Assembly (NCBI GenBank): GCA_003640385.1
Contig: RCAB01000023.1
Location: 62,001 to 126,000 of the forward strand
DNA from: Setaria digitata
Taxonomy: Eukaryota; Nematoda; Chromadorea; Rhabditida; Setariidae
Length of the DNA stretch: 64,000 nt
Reading direction: 5' to 3'
Position numbers and translations under genes: made by a program. Shown in pieces: positions 47,611 through 60,570 of the stretch. The stretch's first letter is position 1, and every line of letters begins with the position of its first letter. The notes under the pieces are model-generated. The model had not been told where the DNA came from. It searched no databases and saw nothing but the letters and a program-made list of their open reading frames with translations.

Positions 47611-48806
47611 GTGCTTTCCATCATTCTGCTTCACTTTTTATTAACCTCTTATATTTCTGATTCATTTTACAGACAGTTGAGTGAAAAGGAAATCCCCTTT
47701 GCCCTTAGTAAACAAATAGAGTTTGAAGTTTGTGTTTGGAAACATTTTAGAATTTCTGTACTCATTTCTCCAAAAAAAAAAAAAGTACTAGACGTATTCT
47801 TGAAGAATACGGCTAGTAATTTTAATCAAGATATTTTGCTTTTTTGCGTCATATCCTTGTTTTTGTTGCAACGGAATTGTTACCAGTTACATTGATGCTA
47901 ACTTCATAGTCCAATGTTTGTATCCGAATCTTAATGCCAAAATCGTCTCCTTCAACACATATCCTAGGCCTATTTTTGTAATATTACATTCCGAATTTGC
48001 TATGCCAGTATTGTTAAATAAGGAAAAATTATCATTTGGAAGGAAAGACCGAGAATTCGGTAAATCCGGTAGATTCTGGGAACTTGTACTGCGATATTTT
48101 CACTTTAATGATTTGAGATCAGGAGAACTATGCTTTGAGAGAAAACTAGAACTTTGACCAACTAAAATTCATTGTAATTTTGGGGAATGAAGATCGGGGG
48201 GGGGGGGGGTATCGCGAAAAAATATCAGGTATGACATAAATATGTCGTAAAATATCATTTTTTATTTTGTAATATTGTACTGACGCTAATCCATGTTGAT
48301 TGGAAACCTCGGCCATGGGTTTTCAAGTTGTATATAATTCATGATCAGTCTGTAAATGGATCCAGATCACTCAGTTTCTACTCTCAGGTTTGGAATTTAG
48401 AAAATTTTGTTTCTTGGAATAAACTTTGGATTTGAAATAGTTTTTTCTCGTTTGGATGCATGTATTTTATGTAGTGAAATCCACGACGTAATGCACAGCA
48501 AAACGCACATTTCAGTACAACTATAGGAATAGTAATTCGAACTAAATGAAAGAGAGCTATTATCATGGAGCTTAATATGTCCACCTATTTATTTTTCTCA
48601 GATTTGAAGAGAATCGATGAAGCTATTACTGGTTCCATACATACATACACACGTACCTTTATGCTACTTCCGAGTGTACAGAGTTTTTGAGATAAACTAC
48701 GCATTTTTGAAGAAAGACAAATTAACAATGAATATCGACCACAGCTGTTTTGACAATACAAAACAATAAATGTACAATAAGCACATCAAACACAACAAGT
48801 TCAAAT
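47611..48806. other. Convergent 3' region between Argonaute and EHS-1 genes
   Basis: This holds the 3' ends of two convergent genes. A tract of 14 Gs occurs at 48196-48209. A minus-strand AATAAA at 48588-48593 (about 215 bases past the EHS-1 stop) is a candidate poly(A) signal. No gene was recognised. Confidence 0.5.
48196..48209 (+). repeat. Poly-G tract (14 G)
   Basis: An uninterrupted run of 14 Gs lies in otherwise AT-rich intergenic DNA between two convergent genes. Such G-tracts can form quadruplexes; in C. elegans they depend on the FANCJ-type helicase DOG-1 for stability. Confidence 0.9.
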
Positions 48807-51800
48807 TCAAGGTTTAGCAAAAGCGTCGAAATTGGCAAAATCTGCAAACTGATCTCCTGTTGTTGCAGTGGCTGTTGGTCCACTTTCAAATGGATCTCTG
48901 AAAAACAATACATGGAGAAAATATGCGGGATTTTAGATTAGAAATATATGAAAGCTGTTGAATATACACTCACATGCCAGGAAACGAGTCCGATTCTATT
49001 GGAGTTTTCAATGATTTTGGTGGTGCAGGTCGTGGTGGTGGTGCCTTTGAGGGTGTTACGATAGCTGGCGATGATCTTGTATTACTTATATCAGAACTGA
49101 ATGGATCTTTGCCCGAGAAAGCATCAAAAGTAGTAAATGAACTCGTTCCCGCAAATGGATCAGTTTCAAATCCGATACCTGTAAGATAAGTTTGTTTAAA
49201 AATTGGGAATAAATAAATTTCCTTCCAGTTCCTCCTTCAGTATTATTCAGCAAATCACAAAGTAATTATCATATGTGAAAAAAAAAATGAAAGCATAACC
49301 CGGTCGAGTAACTGCAGCGAAAGGATCATTTTGAAAAGCTGTGGCAAGACTCATATTTTGATTTTCAACAACCTGAAGAAAAAAGAACCATACATATATA
49401 GGGCCTGCTGAACCTCAGCATTACTACTAACTACCCCCAGTATCGTATATCATTTTAAAACCATCAGTTTTGTTTCGGAGTAATGAAAAACAGTAAAATA
49501 CCGGATAAGTTTCTGACAGCACTTCAAAAAGCTCGTTTTTTTCCTTATTAAGTGCCTCGATGTCGTTACTTTCAATCAACTGAATGAGACGCTCCGAAGC
49601 TTTGTTTAATTTTTCATTTTCAGCCTCAACACGCTTTGCTGTCTCTTCGACGTTTGCATATTTTCTTTCAAGCTGAAATCAGATTCAAGTCAAAGGCAAT
49701 ACAAATATCGAATTCAAAGACGCATGTATATATGAAAAAATCTCTAGAAGATAATAAAACGACGACGAGGAAATTTTAACACTGAGCTCATCTTTAGTGC
49801 TAGCAAACTTTATAAAGAAACCGGTCAGAAGAATATAAGCGAGGTAAAAATATCTACAAAGAATAAAGTTCTAAAAGGGAAAATGGAACTGCTAAATAAC
49901 AAACTTTTGTGAGTTCCAACGACGTCCTTTCAACAGTAGCATTACGTTGTGCAAGTGTAGCCGATAGTGTTTTCTTTTCTTCCTCCAGAGACTGAAGTTC
50001 TCGTTGCACTTTTATCAGTTCCTCACTTGACTAATAAAAAGCGCAACAGTGAAATTAATAAAGTGAGAAGACAACACTATTAGTGTTCAAACATTTCTTA
50101 AGATAATGGTGTTTCCCGGTAAATACAAGTAACCGGTTGCTAATGACTATGGAAGCGACGATCTGCTTTCTAATTTGGTTAGGAACTATCTAACAAACTG
50201 TTTAAGCAATGCTTGTTGGAATAAAAATTTCCTGCAGTCTACTTTTGATGTCCTTGATAAACAGAATTACAAAAACTTTAAATGTCCCTTCTCCAATACT
50301 TCTCACACACTTCTCCTTTATCTTCCCGAAACATTTTCTTTATCTTGATAAGATAAAAGATAACACGAAAGAATGAATTTTGAACTCTGAACCATCGTCA
50401 GCGAAAATACGGAATTGATAAAGTGGAAGATGAATGCTTTTTAGTGCCAGAAATAACTTAATTAGACTAATTATTAGACTTAATAATACAGTTTCATTTT
50501 CCTCATTTTGAGTAGTTTGCAAATGCAGATCGTTGAGTCTCTTTTCTTCCTCCTTAATTTTTTCTTTAGATTGCTCCACAGTTCGCCCCAGATGTTCAAT
50601 CTGTGAATCGAGTGCTTCAAGTCGCTTTTCTGCTTCTCCTTTTTGCTTTTCCAACTGCGCTACTGTATTTTCCAAAGTTGATAGTTCAATCTGCAGTTAA
50701 GGATGCAAACATCTTATTAATGTAACTTTCTTGTTTTCTCCAATTTAATTTACAAATATATGGTTTTTAAGTTATTGAAACCATTGATGCCAGACGGCTA
50801 AATTGCGCGAGTATGAAATATGCTACAGAACTTCTATATAGTATTCAATTTAGCCACAGATGTCTTAAACTGTACTTATCAGCATGACAAAAAAAAATAA
50901 CTGCTACAGCAGCCTCAAGTATTTTAAAAAATAGACAACACAAAAATTAAATTGCTAACACTATCATCATATCACTAGTTTTGGAAACAGAATTCTTTAA
51001 AACCTTTAGATTTTTGATTTCGCTATTCTTTACGGTCATGTCAGCTTCCAGCTGAACAATTTCCTGATCAGCCTCTCGACGATCCAGAATAAGCTTTTCA
51101 ACCTCACGTATTAACGCATCCAGTTCCTCGTTTCCCGTTGGCACCGTACTTTGCTAAAGTTGAACACAGTCCACAAAAATGTTGAAAAAGTAGAAAATTT
51201 ACTTTACAGAATTAAATAAAGACAAGTTAGAATTAGAGACAATTTGGGAAATAAGTGAATCGTAGATTCATCGACTCTCTCTGTTATAATTCGACTGTAG
51301 AGATTTATCCTATGAAGTCAAGTTTCTTCAAGTACAAGAATTCTGCCAAAGTGATTTTGACGAATCAGTAGCTAAATCATGGTGGAAATAACTCTGAAAG
51401 GTACCACGGTATATCTGCTCGATATACTGGTTGAAGGGGCTTCAATTGTTCGGAAGGAAGGTGGTATCAAATTCGGCGGTAAAGTGAACGGTATTGGTTT
51501 TCCACGTTTGTGGTTTTCAATTAGATGCATGCTGAAAAAAAAGTTTATGAGAAAAATGAAGAAAAAATTGAAGAAAGAACATAGAATTTATGTACATTTA
51601 ACAACTGGATAAGGAAATTTATAAAAAAAAATTACATTAAAGCAAACTGTTCTAAATTCAACATTCCGTTTTTCTTCAGATCCACAAGCGACCAAACTAA
51701 TGCTAATGTATTCTGTTGTATACCTGTAGCCAATAAAATATCGCGAACATCCGCACCCGAAACAAATCCATCTTTATCGATATCAGCCTAGAATAATTAA

Positions 51801-54338
51801 TTGAACCTAAAGAGCAGTGCCACCACGAACTGATAATTTTTAATTTTGAGTAGGAATCAATATTCACCTACAATGGAATCACGGAAGTTCACGGAAAAAA
51901 AATACCAAAATGATGGAGAGTTTGACTAATAGTATTTAGGCTCAAGACGAAATCGAAACAGTAATGACCGAAATGAAACCAATAAAAACTGAAATACTGT
52001 AAAGAGAACTACGAATAACTATAGACAGGGAGAGGACAACGGCCATATTCCGCTGCAAAGAGCAAAAATTACCTGTTGAAAACTGGCTTCAAAACGAGCT
52101 GACTGCACCGGCCAGGCCGTACTAGGTGATAACGAAGGTCGTGGTGGCTGAAATTACAAACGATCTACTCACCGATTTTAGATCTCAAAAAATTCGTTAT
52201 GAGCATTACCCAATTTATATAACTAACGAAAAGAGATGACGTCATGATGCTCGTCGGCTGGACACTTTGCGATCGCATCCTTTCCGACCCCGATGTTAGC
52301 TGTTCAGAACCTTCCAAAGACATTACTGAACCTGTTCTTTGACGACTTCCGCTCCACTCTATCAAACAAAAAAAGGAAGTTAAAATATTTCAAAATTAGG
52401 AAAAATTCCGTTCGTGACGTTTTTTTGAATTTTCTATTTTTTTTTTTTTTTTGTTGAATTTTTTACTCAGAGAAAAATAATACTGAAATCTTGCTGAAAT
52501 TTATAAGAAATCTTACGGGACATTGAAGTTGGAGGAACACTTGAAGAGAACTGCACAAGCTGGCGTTTTGTTGGGTGGATTAAAGTTGGTGGCAAAACAC
52601 TTGGTACCGGTTCACCTTGTAGAGCACAATAAACTAAATGTAATGCGACAGACATTTCAATACGATCAAGCTTACCGTCCTAGAAATAAATCGAAGTAAG
52701 CGAAATTCTGTACTATGAATTTTCAGCGTTAGAGAAGAAAGAACAAGAAGGAGAAAAACCATGTCGTGTCTTGCAAAACTTTAGAAACTTGGTCCTGAAA
52801 AACTACGTTTAAAAATCTTTCATCAACGATTTTATGAAACAGCTTCTACTAAACAGATTTAAGCAACCCAATTCTCATTATAGAGGTCTCGGTGTCAGGG
52901 AAGTGCTGATGCATAATTGAACTTGAGCAGCAATATAAAAAATATTATCCTCTGTTAACCTTATCCATATCTGCCAGCTCCCATATTCTTGCTAATGATG
53001 TACTCGGAAGTCCAGAATTCAGTAATACAGGACGCACCTAAAAACAGTTGAAGACAGCATCAAAAAATATGGTTGGTTGCGAACTTAATAGAAAAATGAA
53101 GAAAAATAGAAATAAACTATTGTGTACAAGAATATATAATATATATGTAGATGTCTATTATTATTTGTCCTTCGTATCATTTGATTATACAGAAAACCCA
53201 TTCAAGATAATGAATCATAAATTCGAAGTAAAAAAAAAAGAAAGGATAATTTGATCTACAAAATAATGCTGTTAAAACAGCTATTTATATTAAGTAAAGC
53301 ATGATGAAGTGGATAGAGCAGACTGCTATAAAACCTGAGTTTTTTTTTTAATAGAAAGCTAAGACTGTGTAGAGATCAGGAAAAATATTATAATTACACT
53401 GCCATGCAAATAATCCTATCTGCAGAAATCAATATACATTACCTTATTACCAGGTACTTTATCATCAACTGGATTCAAGCTGTCAAAGATTGATTCATAT
53501 TTCGCTTGATCTGTTGCACTGATTGCCCAGTTGTCGGCAAAGCTAGTAAAGTTAGTTGATGTGGCATCAAAATTAGGTATGGATGGTGTGGCGGATCTGG
53601 ATGCAAATGATGGCGGTTCAAGCTTAAGCAGCAAAGAATTCCACGAAATAGGTTGTCCCTGTTGAGAAGCTGCCACCAACTTGAATGCAATAAAAGCACC
53701 AGCTTTATCCAAGCAACCTTTTCGATTGTAATCAGCCAATTCCCAGATCTAGAAAAAAAAGAAGGTAAAAAATTTGCGCTTCACGGTTACTTCCCTGAGA
53801 ATATTAAATCCATAAAATAGTGTTGGGATCACTTGTGTTCACTCGATTTCAACTAACTACCGACTTTTGGCTTTACGCAAATCTTTGTCATCGAGCACAA
53901 GAACTATGTTTGCGCATTATCAAGTTGAAAACACATGAGAATACTGGAAATACCTGGCCCAAAGTCGTAACACTTAAATTGGATCTCTTCAAAAATGCCG
54001 CTGCTTCTTGCGCAGGAACTACATCTTTTCCCCGTATGTTCATCTGAAAAGTCATTTAATTCAATTATTAATTCAAATATGATACGAGAACTGCTGAGAC
54101 CATGGAATCATCCAGTAGAATGCATTTGCAAATACTTGATAATAATCTATTGTATTAGAGATATTTGTGTAGAACCTTCTGAAAGATCTCACGATATCAG
54201 CCGTTGAGCCAACTGATCCTGCTCATGTAATGACTTCGGTCTAACGATGAGCTTATAATCTACAAAACAAACCTCTTTGTACAAATTTTCATAAAGGTAG
54301 GTATGTGGTTGCGAGATCGTAGCTGTTGAAATATTCAT
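48807..54338 (-). CDS. ehs-1: EPS15-like endocytic adaptor with three EH domains
   Basis: EPS15/EHS-1 links AP-2, clathrin and NPF-containing cargo adaptors at endocytic pits and works in synaptic-vesicle recycling. Exons: 54273-54338, 53954-54043, 53443-53748, 52960-53037, 52517-52679, 52228-52358, 52073-52147, 51636-51787, about 51340-51531, 51004-51153, 50490-50690, 49905-50030, 49502-49672, 49300-49372, 48974-49178, 48807-48897; roughly 755 residues. EH1 (from about residue 13) has ALFL-like [10 protein letters not shown] and [17 protein letters not shown]2 has [15 protein letters not shown] with a canonical calcium loop and ends LPPTLI; EH3 has [14 protein letters not shown] and ends [10 protein letters not shown] coiled coil of about 215 residues follows ([20 protein letters not shown]...). 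The C-terminus carries four DPF AP-2-binding motifs and a [10 protein letters not shown] proline-rich stretch and ends [10 protein letters not shown]. The 3' end of the EH3/linker exon near 51340 did not give a phase-matching donor. A tttttcag at 54371-54378 precedes the ATG. Confidence 0.9.
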
Positions 54339-55643
54339 TGTTAGTGCCTGGATAGGTAGCACACACTTATCTGAAAAACGATCCTCTTCATTCTGACATT
54401 CCGGAAATTCATGAAAGCATTCAGGTCACGTTCCAGCTAATCACTTTCACAAGCTGCTTCTATTGCGCCTCATGAATTCAAACATGAGCTGCTTCACGTC
54501 AAGCGCACGCCTCACCGATAACTCACACCCACTCCCTCATCTCCTTCCTCCTTCCCTTCCCTCGAGAAAAGTCAGCTCTCGAAAATCAACCAATGCGTAG
54601 CATTTCCGTTGCATGCCATACTATGCAGCATTCCGTCTTACGGGCTCGTACGCTGTATCTGTCACGGAAACGTTGATGATTTGAAGTTGGCTCATATTAA
54701 TTGCAACATATGTGACATTGAAGAGACATTGGTTTCTGGAAAATGTAGTAGTGGTTTTTAACTTTTAACTCCATTTTTCTAACTTCCCGTGGATGTAGTA
54801 GTAGAACTTTCACAACAACTCAAAATATTTCACCGATGAAATTATAAGAGTTGCTAAAACAGTTGAAGGCTTTGACTTAGAGCAGAAAATTACTTAGCAC
54901 GTCAGTATTCAGCTGAAAGAGTGACGTTTGTTGCAAGCCATCTACGTGAGACTCGGAGAATGAAGTAGCTTGTCCCTTAACTTTCAGAAAAGCTCTAACG
55001 ACTCACGCTGGATGTTTTGTAACGTATGGAAGACGCAGAAAGGTAAGCGACAGTATAGTGGTGACAACTAACGTTTTTTCCGTTTTGCGGAAAGTGCTAC
55101 CTTTAAGGAAGTATTTGTAATTGTATGTGCGACTTTGTACGTCTTTTGTCTTCCGCTTAGAAAAGTATACTTATTCTTGAAGTGAGGAAACTATATGTGT
55201 TGCTTATTTTGGTAAGGGTAAGTGAAAATTTTTTTCCACTGAATGTACAAAGGAACAAGTTTTAAAATATGGATGAAGACGTGCTGAGTAAATTCTAGAA
55301 TGTGCTTTTCGAATAGTATGTAATCAGTGCACTGTGGAACTTTTATTCAACACGCGGGAAAACTAGAGAAGCAAAGCTTGTCGAGATTGGTAATTTTTTT
55401 TCCATTAATGCTCGAAGACGTTCGCCGCGATCAAATTGCCAGCACGTATTAATAGCATCAAGAACAATAATATAATGCTGTGATTCGGAATCCTTTGGGT
55501 AGATTCTTTTGGAAACATGCATTAATTATTCCGTGCAACTTTATAATGTTATGGTATTTATTAAGAAACAATCTTTAAATATCCCACGAAACACTTAAAT
55601 TGTTTTTTTCAGGTTGCTTTGATGAATGCTTTCCACTCATCAA
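54339..55643. other. Intergenic region upstream of ehs-1
   Basis: About 1.3 kb between the ehs-1 start and the stop of the next minus-strand gene. A less AT-rich block at about 54420-54660 with pyrimidine runs may be the ehs-1 promoter. A minus-strand AATAAA at 55557-55562, about 80 bases past the stop of the secreted-protein gene, is a good poly(A) signal. No gene was recognised. Confidence 0.5.
54371..54378 (-). promoter_or_regulatory. Possible spliced-leader acceptor upstream of ehs-1
   Basis: The minus strand reads tttttcag 32 bases before the ehs-1 ATG, an excellent splice acceptor with no upstream coding exon evident, consistent with trans-splicing. Confidence 0.4.
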
Positions 55644-57540
55644 TTATTGCTGCTTGATTAATGCCACAGTGCCTTCGATCTCAGTTGTCGACCATTCGTT
55701 CTCGTACCATGCAAACACTAGGTCACATTTCTGTTCAAAAGAATAAAAAGTATTATAAAATTGTGCATGTTTGAAAGGTTAGAAGTGTAATTGGACGGGG
55801 TTGCAAGATTACGACATCTGACAAGTGATGGCTTGCTTGTTGAGAGCCATGCTTTATATTAATAGAGAGGGATATTTATCATTTCCGATTTCTAAAAATG
55901 CAGTAACCTGGTACTGGGTTACTGGAATCTCCAGGCTGCAATTTTTCAGATCGCTTAATGGCACTACCTGTAAAAAAGTGAATAATTTAAATCTAAAAGC
56001 AAATACCTTTTTTTTACAGTTGAGATATAGAAGAGTGGAACTATCAAAAAATTCTTTCAATTTTTTTGAATTGGCCATACATTTTTCTTGCATACACTCC
56101 TTGCAGTTGTTACAAAGAATCTGTAGGTCGCGTAATACTTTTTCGTATGTTTGTCGTAGGTTCGTACTGTCGTCGCTCTCAGTGATTGACCTGGAATTCA
56201 TTATAGCAGGAAAATAACTCCAGAATTGGTTTTTCAAAGTAGAAATCTCGCACCTGGTACTGGCACCCACCAATTCGTTTCAGAACTAGGCAATTTTGAA
56301 TTCGTATACTGCAGTCCGGATCTGTATACTATTTGCTAAAATAATTTTATAAGTTAATGATAAAGTGTTCAGTTAATATAATATCATGGTTATCAACACT
56401 CTGTGCAACATTTATTATTATACAGTTATCGGGTTGAGGAGAAACAGTCACTACATAAATCTTCCTTTGGTAATTTAAATATTGCTTTCTTTTGCTGAAG
56501 AACTGACTAGAACTAACTTTCGGCCTCTTGTGTTTATCATGTGAAGCCACAATGAGCAGTACAGTAGAAAACCGAAATTACCATTTAAAGTTAAGTTCAT
56601 TTTCCTAATTTTTTTTCCACTCTTTAAGTCTGTATTATTCATTTGGTCTTAGATTTCTAGATCAAGGCATCTGTGTCAAAACTTAGAGGTTTTGTTTGGT
56701 TTAGAACAGTAATCCAATTAATTCGTATTCAACCTATGCTCTCATGCACATATTAGGTAAATAGGCCGACAGAGTGGGTGGAAAGGTCGTAGATTATTGA
56801 GTTAGAATGTTATTTTTGGATCAGTCCGTATAATTTGTTGATTCTTAACATAAATTTCCATCTAATTTTAAACTAGTTTTTGCTACTGCAGTGGCAGTAA
56901 ATATTTATTTCGGAAAATCTTATTACAAAATATCCTCTATTCAGGACATATCTCATTTTTATCTACATTTACTTTTCTTTCGAGGTAGCAGGAAATCTTA
57001 TTCACTCTTTTAATCTTTCGCTAGATGGATCTTTGAGATGATATCTGAGAATGTTGCTTTCTTTGGCTTATGAGTTGGTAACAATATCCCTGAGGAATAT
57101 TTATGGAAAGAGAGCAGCATAATTGCCATTTGACAGAAGCTATCCTAATCAAGAGTTCAAGTGATAAGTGTTGAGGCAGATGACTATCAGCAAATTCTTG
57201 CCATATTTACAACTAGCTGCCAGTAGTGTTCATGATTTTCCCATTGAGAACTCACAAATAATACTATTAATTCATTTCACCATTCATTCCTTCATTATTA
57301 TTATTATCACTGCTGCTTGCTGTTAGAGAATATAACAGATAACTGAAAACTGAAAGAAACGAATTTTTGTAAGCGTAAATGATGTTAGTGATATAGAAAA
57401 TATAACAACAAACAAAAATTTAGAAATACCTGTAATGTTTTATCATTATCGGGTACAGGTACAGTTTTATTCAAAATACGTCCGGTCGTTTGTTCCATAA
57501 CAAATGGACAAATTAGACATAGCAGGATTAGCCACCACAT
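55644..57540 (-). CDS. Small secreted cysteine-rich protein, family unknown
   Basis: An all-phase-0 model: 57430-57540, 56191-56253, 56007-56120, 55908-55967, 55644-55730, giving about 144 residues. Residues 1-20 (MWWLILLCLICPFVMEQTTG) are a signal peptide, so the protein is secreted or luminal. Eight cysteines follow the signal peptide, clustered in LCNNCKECMQEKC, plus NKT and NCS N-glycosylation sites; the protein ends ALIKQQ with no second membrane segment. Uncertain points: 56120-56253 also reads open in one frame without an intron (CEISTLKNQFW...), which would need an unseen upstream exon; the gap 55968-56006 is only 39 bases and in frame, so it may be coding. A gtttag directly before the ATG may be a trans-splice acceptor. 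The spacing LCxxC...W weakly recalls the luminal head of OSTM1, but I would not assign it. Confidence 0.6.
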
Positions 57541-60500
57541 CCTAAACATTTCAAGCTTTCTTTTGGATTAAAAAATTGAAAGCACCAGAAGAACCGCTGA
57601 AGGACAAGAGAAAAACTGACAAGTTGGAACTTACAAAGGATAAAATAAGCCATTTAAAGCAATTTAGTAGTGCTTTTTTATTCATGATTTCAGTTTTTAT
57701 TATCACACCTTGAATAGTGGTCAAGTAAAACATTCTTTGTTTAAGATTATTATTTATGGAGGAAGAGCTGAACACAAGTGAGATTGGTAAATGATGTAGG
57801 AAGTTCATGTTCTAGAAGCATCAATGGAGGATACGGTGCCAGCCAAATGATAGTGAGCCAAGTCAGTAGGGAAGATCTTTATTAATGCTTAGCATTCTGC
57901 AATATTGCCATTTCGAAACCTCCAACTTATTTGAGATGGAAATTGATCTTTTATTGCAGGAGCTCCTCTCTTTCTATGTAGAGTGGATTGGAAAGAAAAC
58001 AAATTAGCAAATGAGAATGATCTTAAAGCAAGAATTAAGATTTAAACAAATCAGTGTTGTCCTCCTGAAATGAAGAGGATAAAAAGAGCAAAGTTAGCCA
58101 AGGCTCGAGATGATTTCTAATCGACTTCTCAACTTTTCATTTAAACTAAAGAAAGTGCTGAAGGTTTACAGCTATTTGCCTTCTTCTTTGGCTGGATAAG
58201 TGATCTATCTATAACTAGTGACCATAAGATTTACTTCTTATAGACCAATAAATGATCCCACTACCGCTGGCACTATCTATAATACTTTTGTATACTATAG
58301 AGTTTTTTTTTTTTTTTTTCTCGAAATGGGAATTCCTGCGATTGACTTAGTTTGCTCCCTCAACTGAGACAGACAGCATGACTTTAGCCTAATTGGAAAT
58401 TAATCTTTTTTTTTCATTTTTAAACGACTTTGAAAGGCTATTATTTCGAGCTGAGTGGTTAAAAATTGATTTCTCAAGAGGCAATAGTTTGCAACCCAAC
58501 AGAAGACTGAAACTTTGATATGAAAGAATTAGTATTGAATTGTACAAAATTTTTCTAAGCTTAATTTGAAATGGGAGGATAAGTGAAGAAAATTTGGAGC
58601 AGTTCAATGCCAAAGATGTAAACAATGGGGAGTTCCATTGTTCGCTCCTACTATTGCATCTTCTAACAAAAAAGAGTTTTGCAAATTCTTCTGGAGCCTA
58701 GTAAAAACGAAATTCGAAATCCATAAAATAAGCAGGGGGACTGGCAAAATGAAAATATAAATGGAGGAAAAATTATTGTGTAAAATTAGGAAGGAAGATA
58801 AAAACGCAGAAAACTCATCCAGGAAATGTTATTTTCCTACTAATCCTCAAAGCGGATTTCCGCTATGACTAGATAAGCTGTCATATTTTTCCTCATTTTT
58901 CGATATCATCCTGTTCACCTTTCAGAATTAGAAATTAAAAATTTAATGATTGAAAAAATTGTCTTAAAAAGAACTGCACTGGGGTGATTTAGGTGATCTG
59001 AGGTGGATAGAAAGATGTAAAAATGTACTGAAAATACGATGGTGTTTCTGTTAAATAGCATATATTTTAAAATATATATATATATATTCCAGGACATTTC
59101 AATGTAGAGCCGTCTTAATGTTGGTTCGAATACGACGGATGCTGTGTCTCATGTTGTTCATTTGACCGTTCGAAAGGTTTAACTTTCCATTCCAGAGTAC
59201 TATATTCTTTCCACAATCATTGCAATACACAAATAGCTACCTTTCTGCTTGTTCTTTATTTCATTTATTTATCAGTGCTTTCCAAGTTACTAGTAGAAGA
59301 GACCATATGGCATCCCTTGAGCTTCTGCTTAGAAATAAATAGCTAAAGAAACTACCTAAAGAAGCCGGTCAGGAAATCTGCTTTCACTAGAATGCATAAG
59401 CGAACTATCAGGTCAAATTTATTTATTGTGAAATTTTAATTAAAAAATTATGCAAATAGACAGAAGGGTAAAGATAGATAATTTTAAAAAAAACGGTAGT
59501 ATTCTTTTATCCGATAATCACAACGTAACGGTGTATAGCTAGGGTGAAAAAAAAAAAAAATTTTCCAAGGTTTTCAGTGCCATATGCTGTAGAACTTTTT
59601 TCATTCGATTTACGGTATATTCTTATTGAGAGAATCCTTATGCCTCATCTCAATAAGTCTAACGAACAACTTCTTGTTGATAAAGAAATACATTATTAAA
59701 AAAACAAATACGGCGATAAGAGAAAAAGATACCAATAAGAAAAAGCAGCGAGCGGAGTTGCTTCTTAGCAAGAAATACGAAAAATAAGCACAATGGTAAG
59801 AGATGAAGCAAACTGAATTAGCAGCAACTGAAGAAGCATTTTAGTGAGTGCACCAAAAGGTTGATTATATTTGTAAATGATAATGAAATGATGAAGATGC
59901 AAGTGGCAGTCAGTTAAGGGATAAAGCAGAGAAATTTCTCTCATGTAATTACACCTGGACAAGCGGAACAGGTTGAACGAGGCCCATACTGACCGAGTGA
60001 TGATAGATTAGACACTAGCGCTTAGTTTAAAAAAAATAGTTTTAATTCACAGTAAGTGTGAAATGAAATAAAAGACATTGGAGTGATTTGTACGATCTGC
60101 ATGGATAAAACAAAAAGGTTATCCTACCCATTATTTGCAAAAATCTTTGTTACAGAAATAGAATTCAATAACTAAACAACTGTAACGACTGTCAGTACAG
60201 GTGTTTCCCTATAAATAGTACAAAGCAGTAATGCCTCTGCTTGGAAGTATGTTTGAACAACTATATCAGGATTAGAAAAACAAGCTCAATTGGACGACTG
60301 GAAAGTGTGAATAAATGAAGAGCAGTTCTCCTAAGCTTCATCTGAACAACAAAAAGTTATCCGATGGACCTCGTCTAAACAGTCCATGCATTACTAAACT
60401 AACAGCTCTGAAGAACCGGAAAACTGACATTTCCACCACACTGAGAGAAAAAAAATCTTCCTAACTTTTCCCTGGAAAATTCTCTGCTAAGGAAAAGTTA

Positions 60501-60570
60501 GGGAGATTTGTTGTTACGACACAATGGAACATCGGAGCAAAAATTCTGTTGCCGCTGTAATGAATCTGCT
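57541..60570. other. Intergenic region between secreted-protein and galectin genes
   Basis: About 3 kb of AT-rich sequence with a T-run near 58302-58319 and a short TA microsatellite at about 59070-59088. It must contain the galectin 3' UTR and the promoter of the secreted-protein gene. No supportable gene was found. Confidence 0.5.

Noticed and set aside
48974..49189. A plus-strand glycine-rich frame ([17 protein letters not shown]).
   Set aside because: It is the antisense shadow of the proline-rich DPF region of ehs-1.
51379..51612. A plus-strand 77-codon frame ([14 protein letters not shown]...).
   Set aside because: It is antisense to the EH3/linker exon of ehs-1, which has the clear LPPNLIPPS motif on the other strand.
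55825..56217. A 130-codon plus-strand frame.
   Set aside because: It is antisense to the cysteine-rich secreted-protein exons, which have phase-matched splice sites and a signal-peptide exon.
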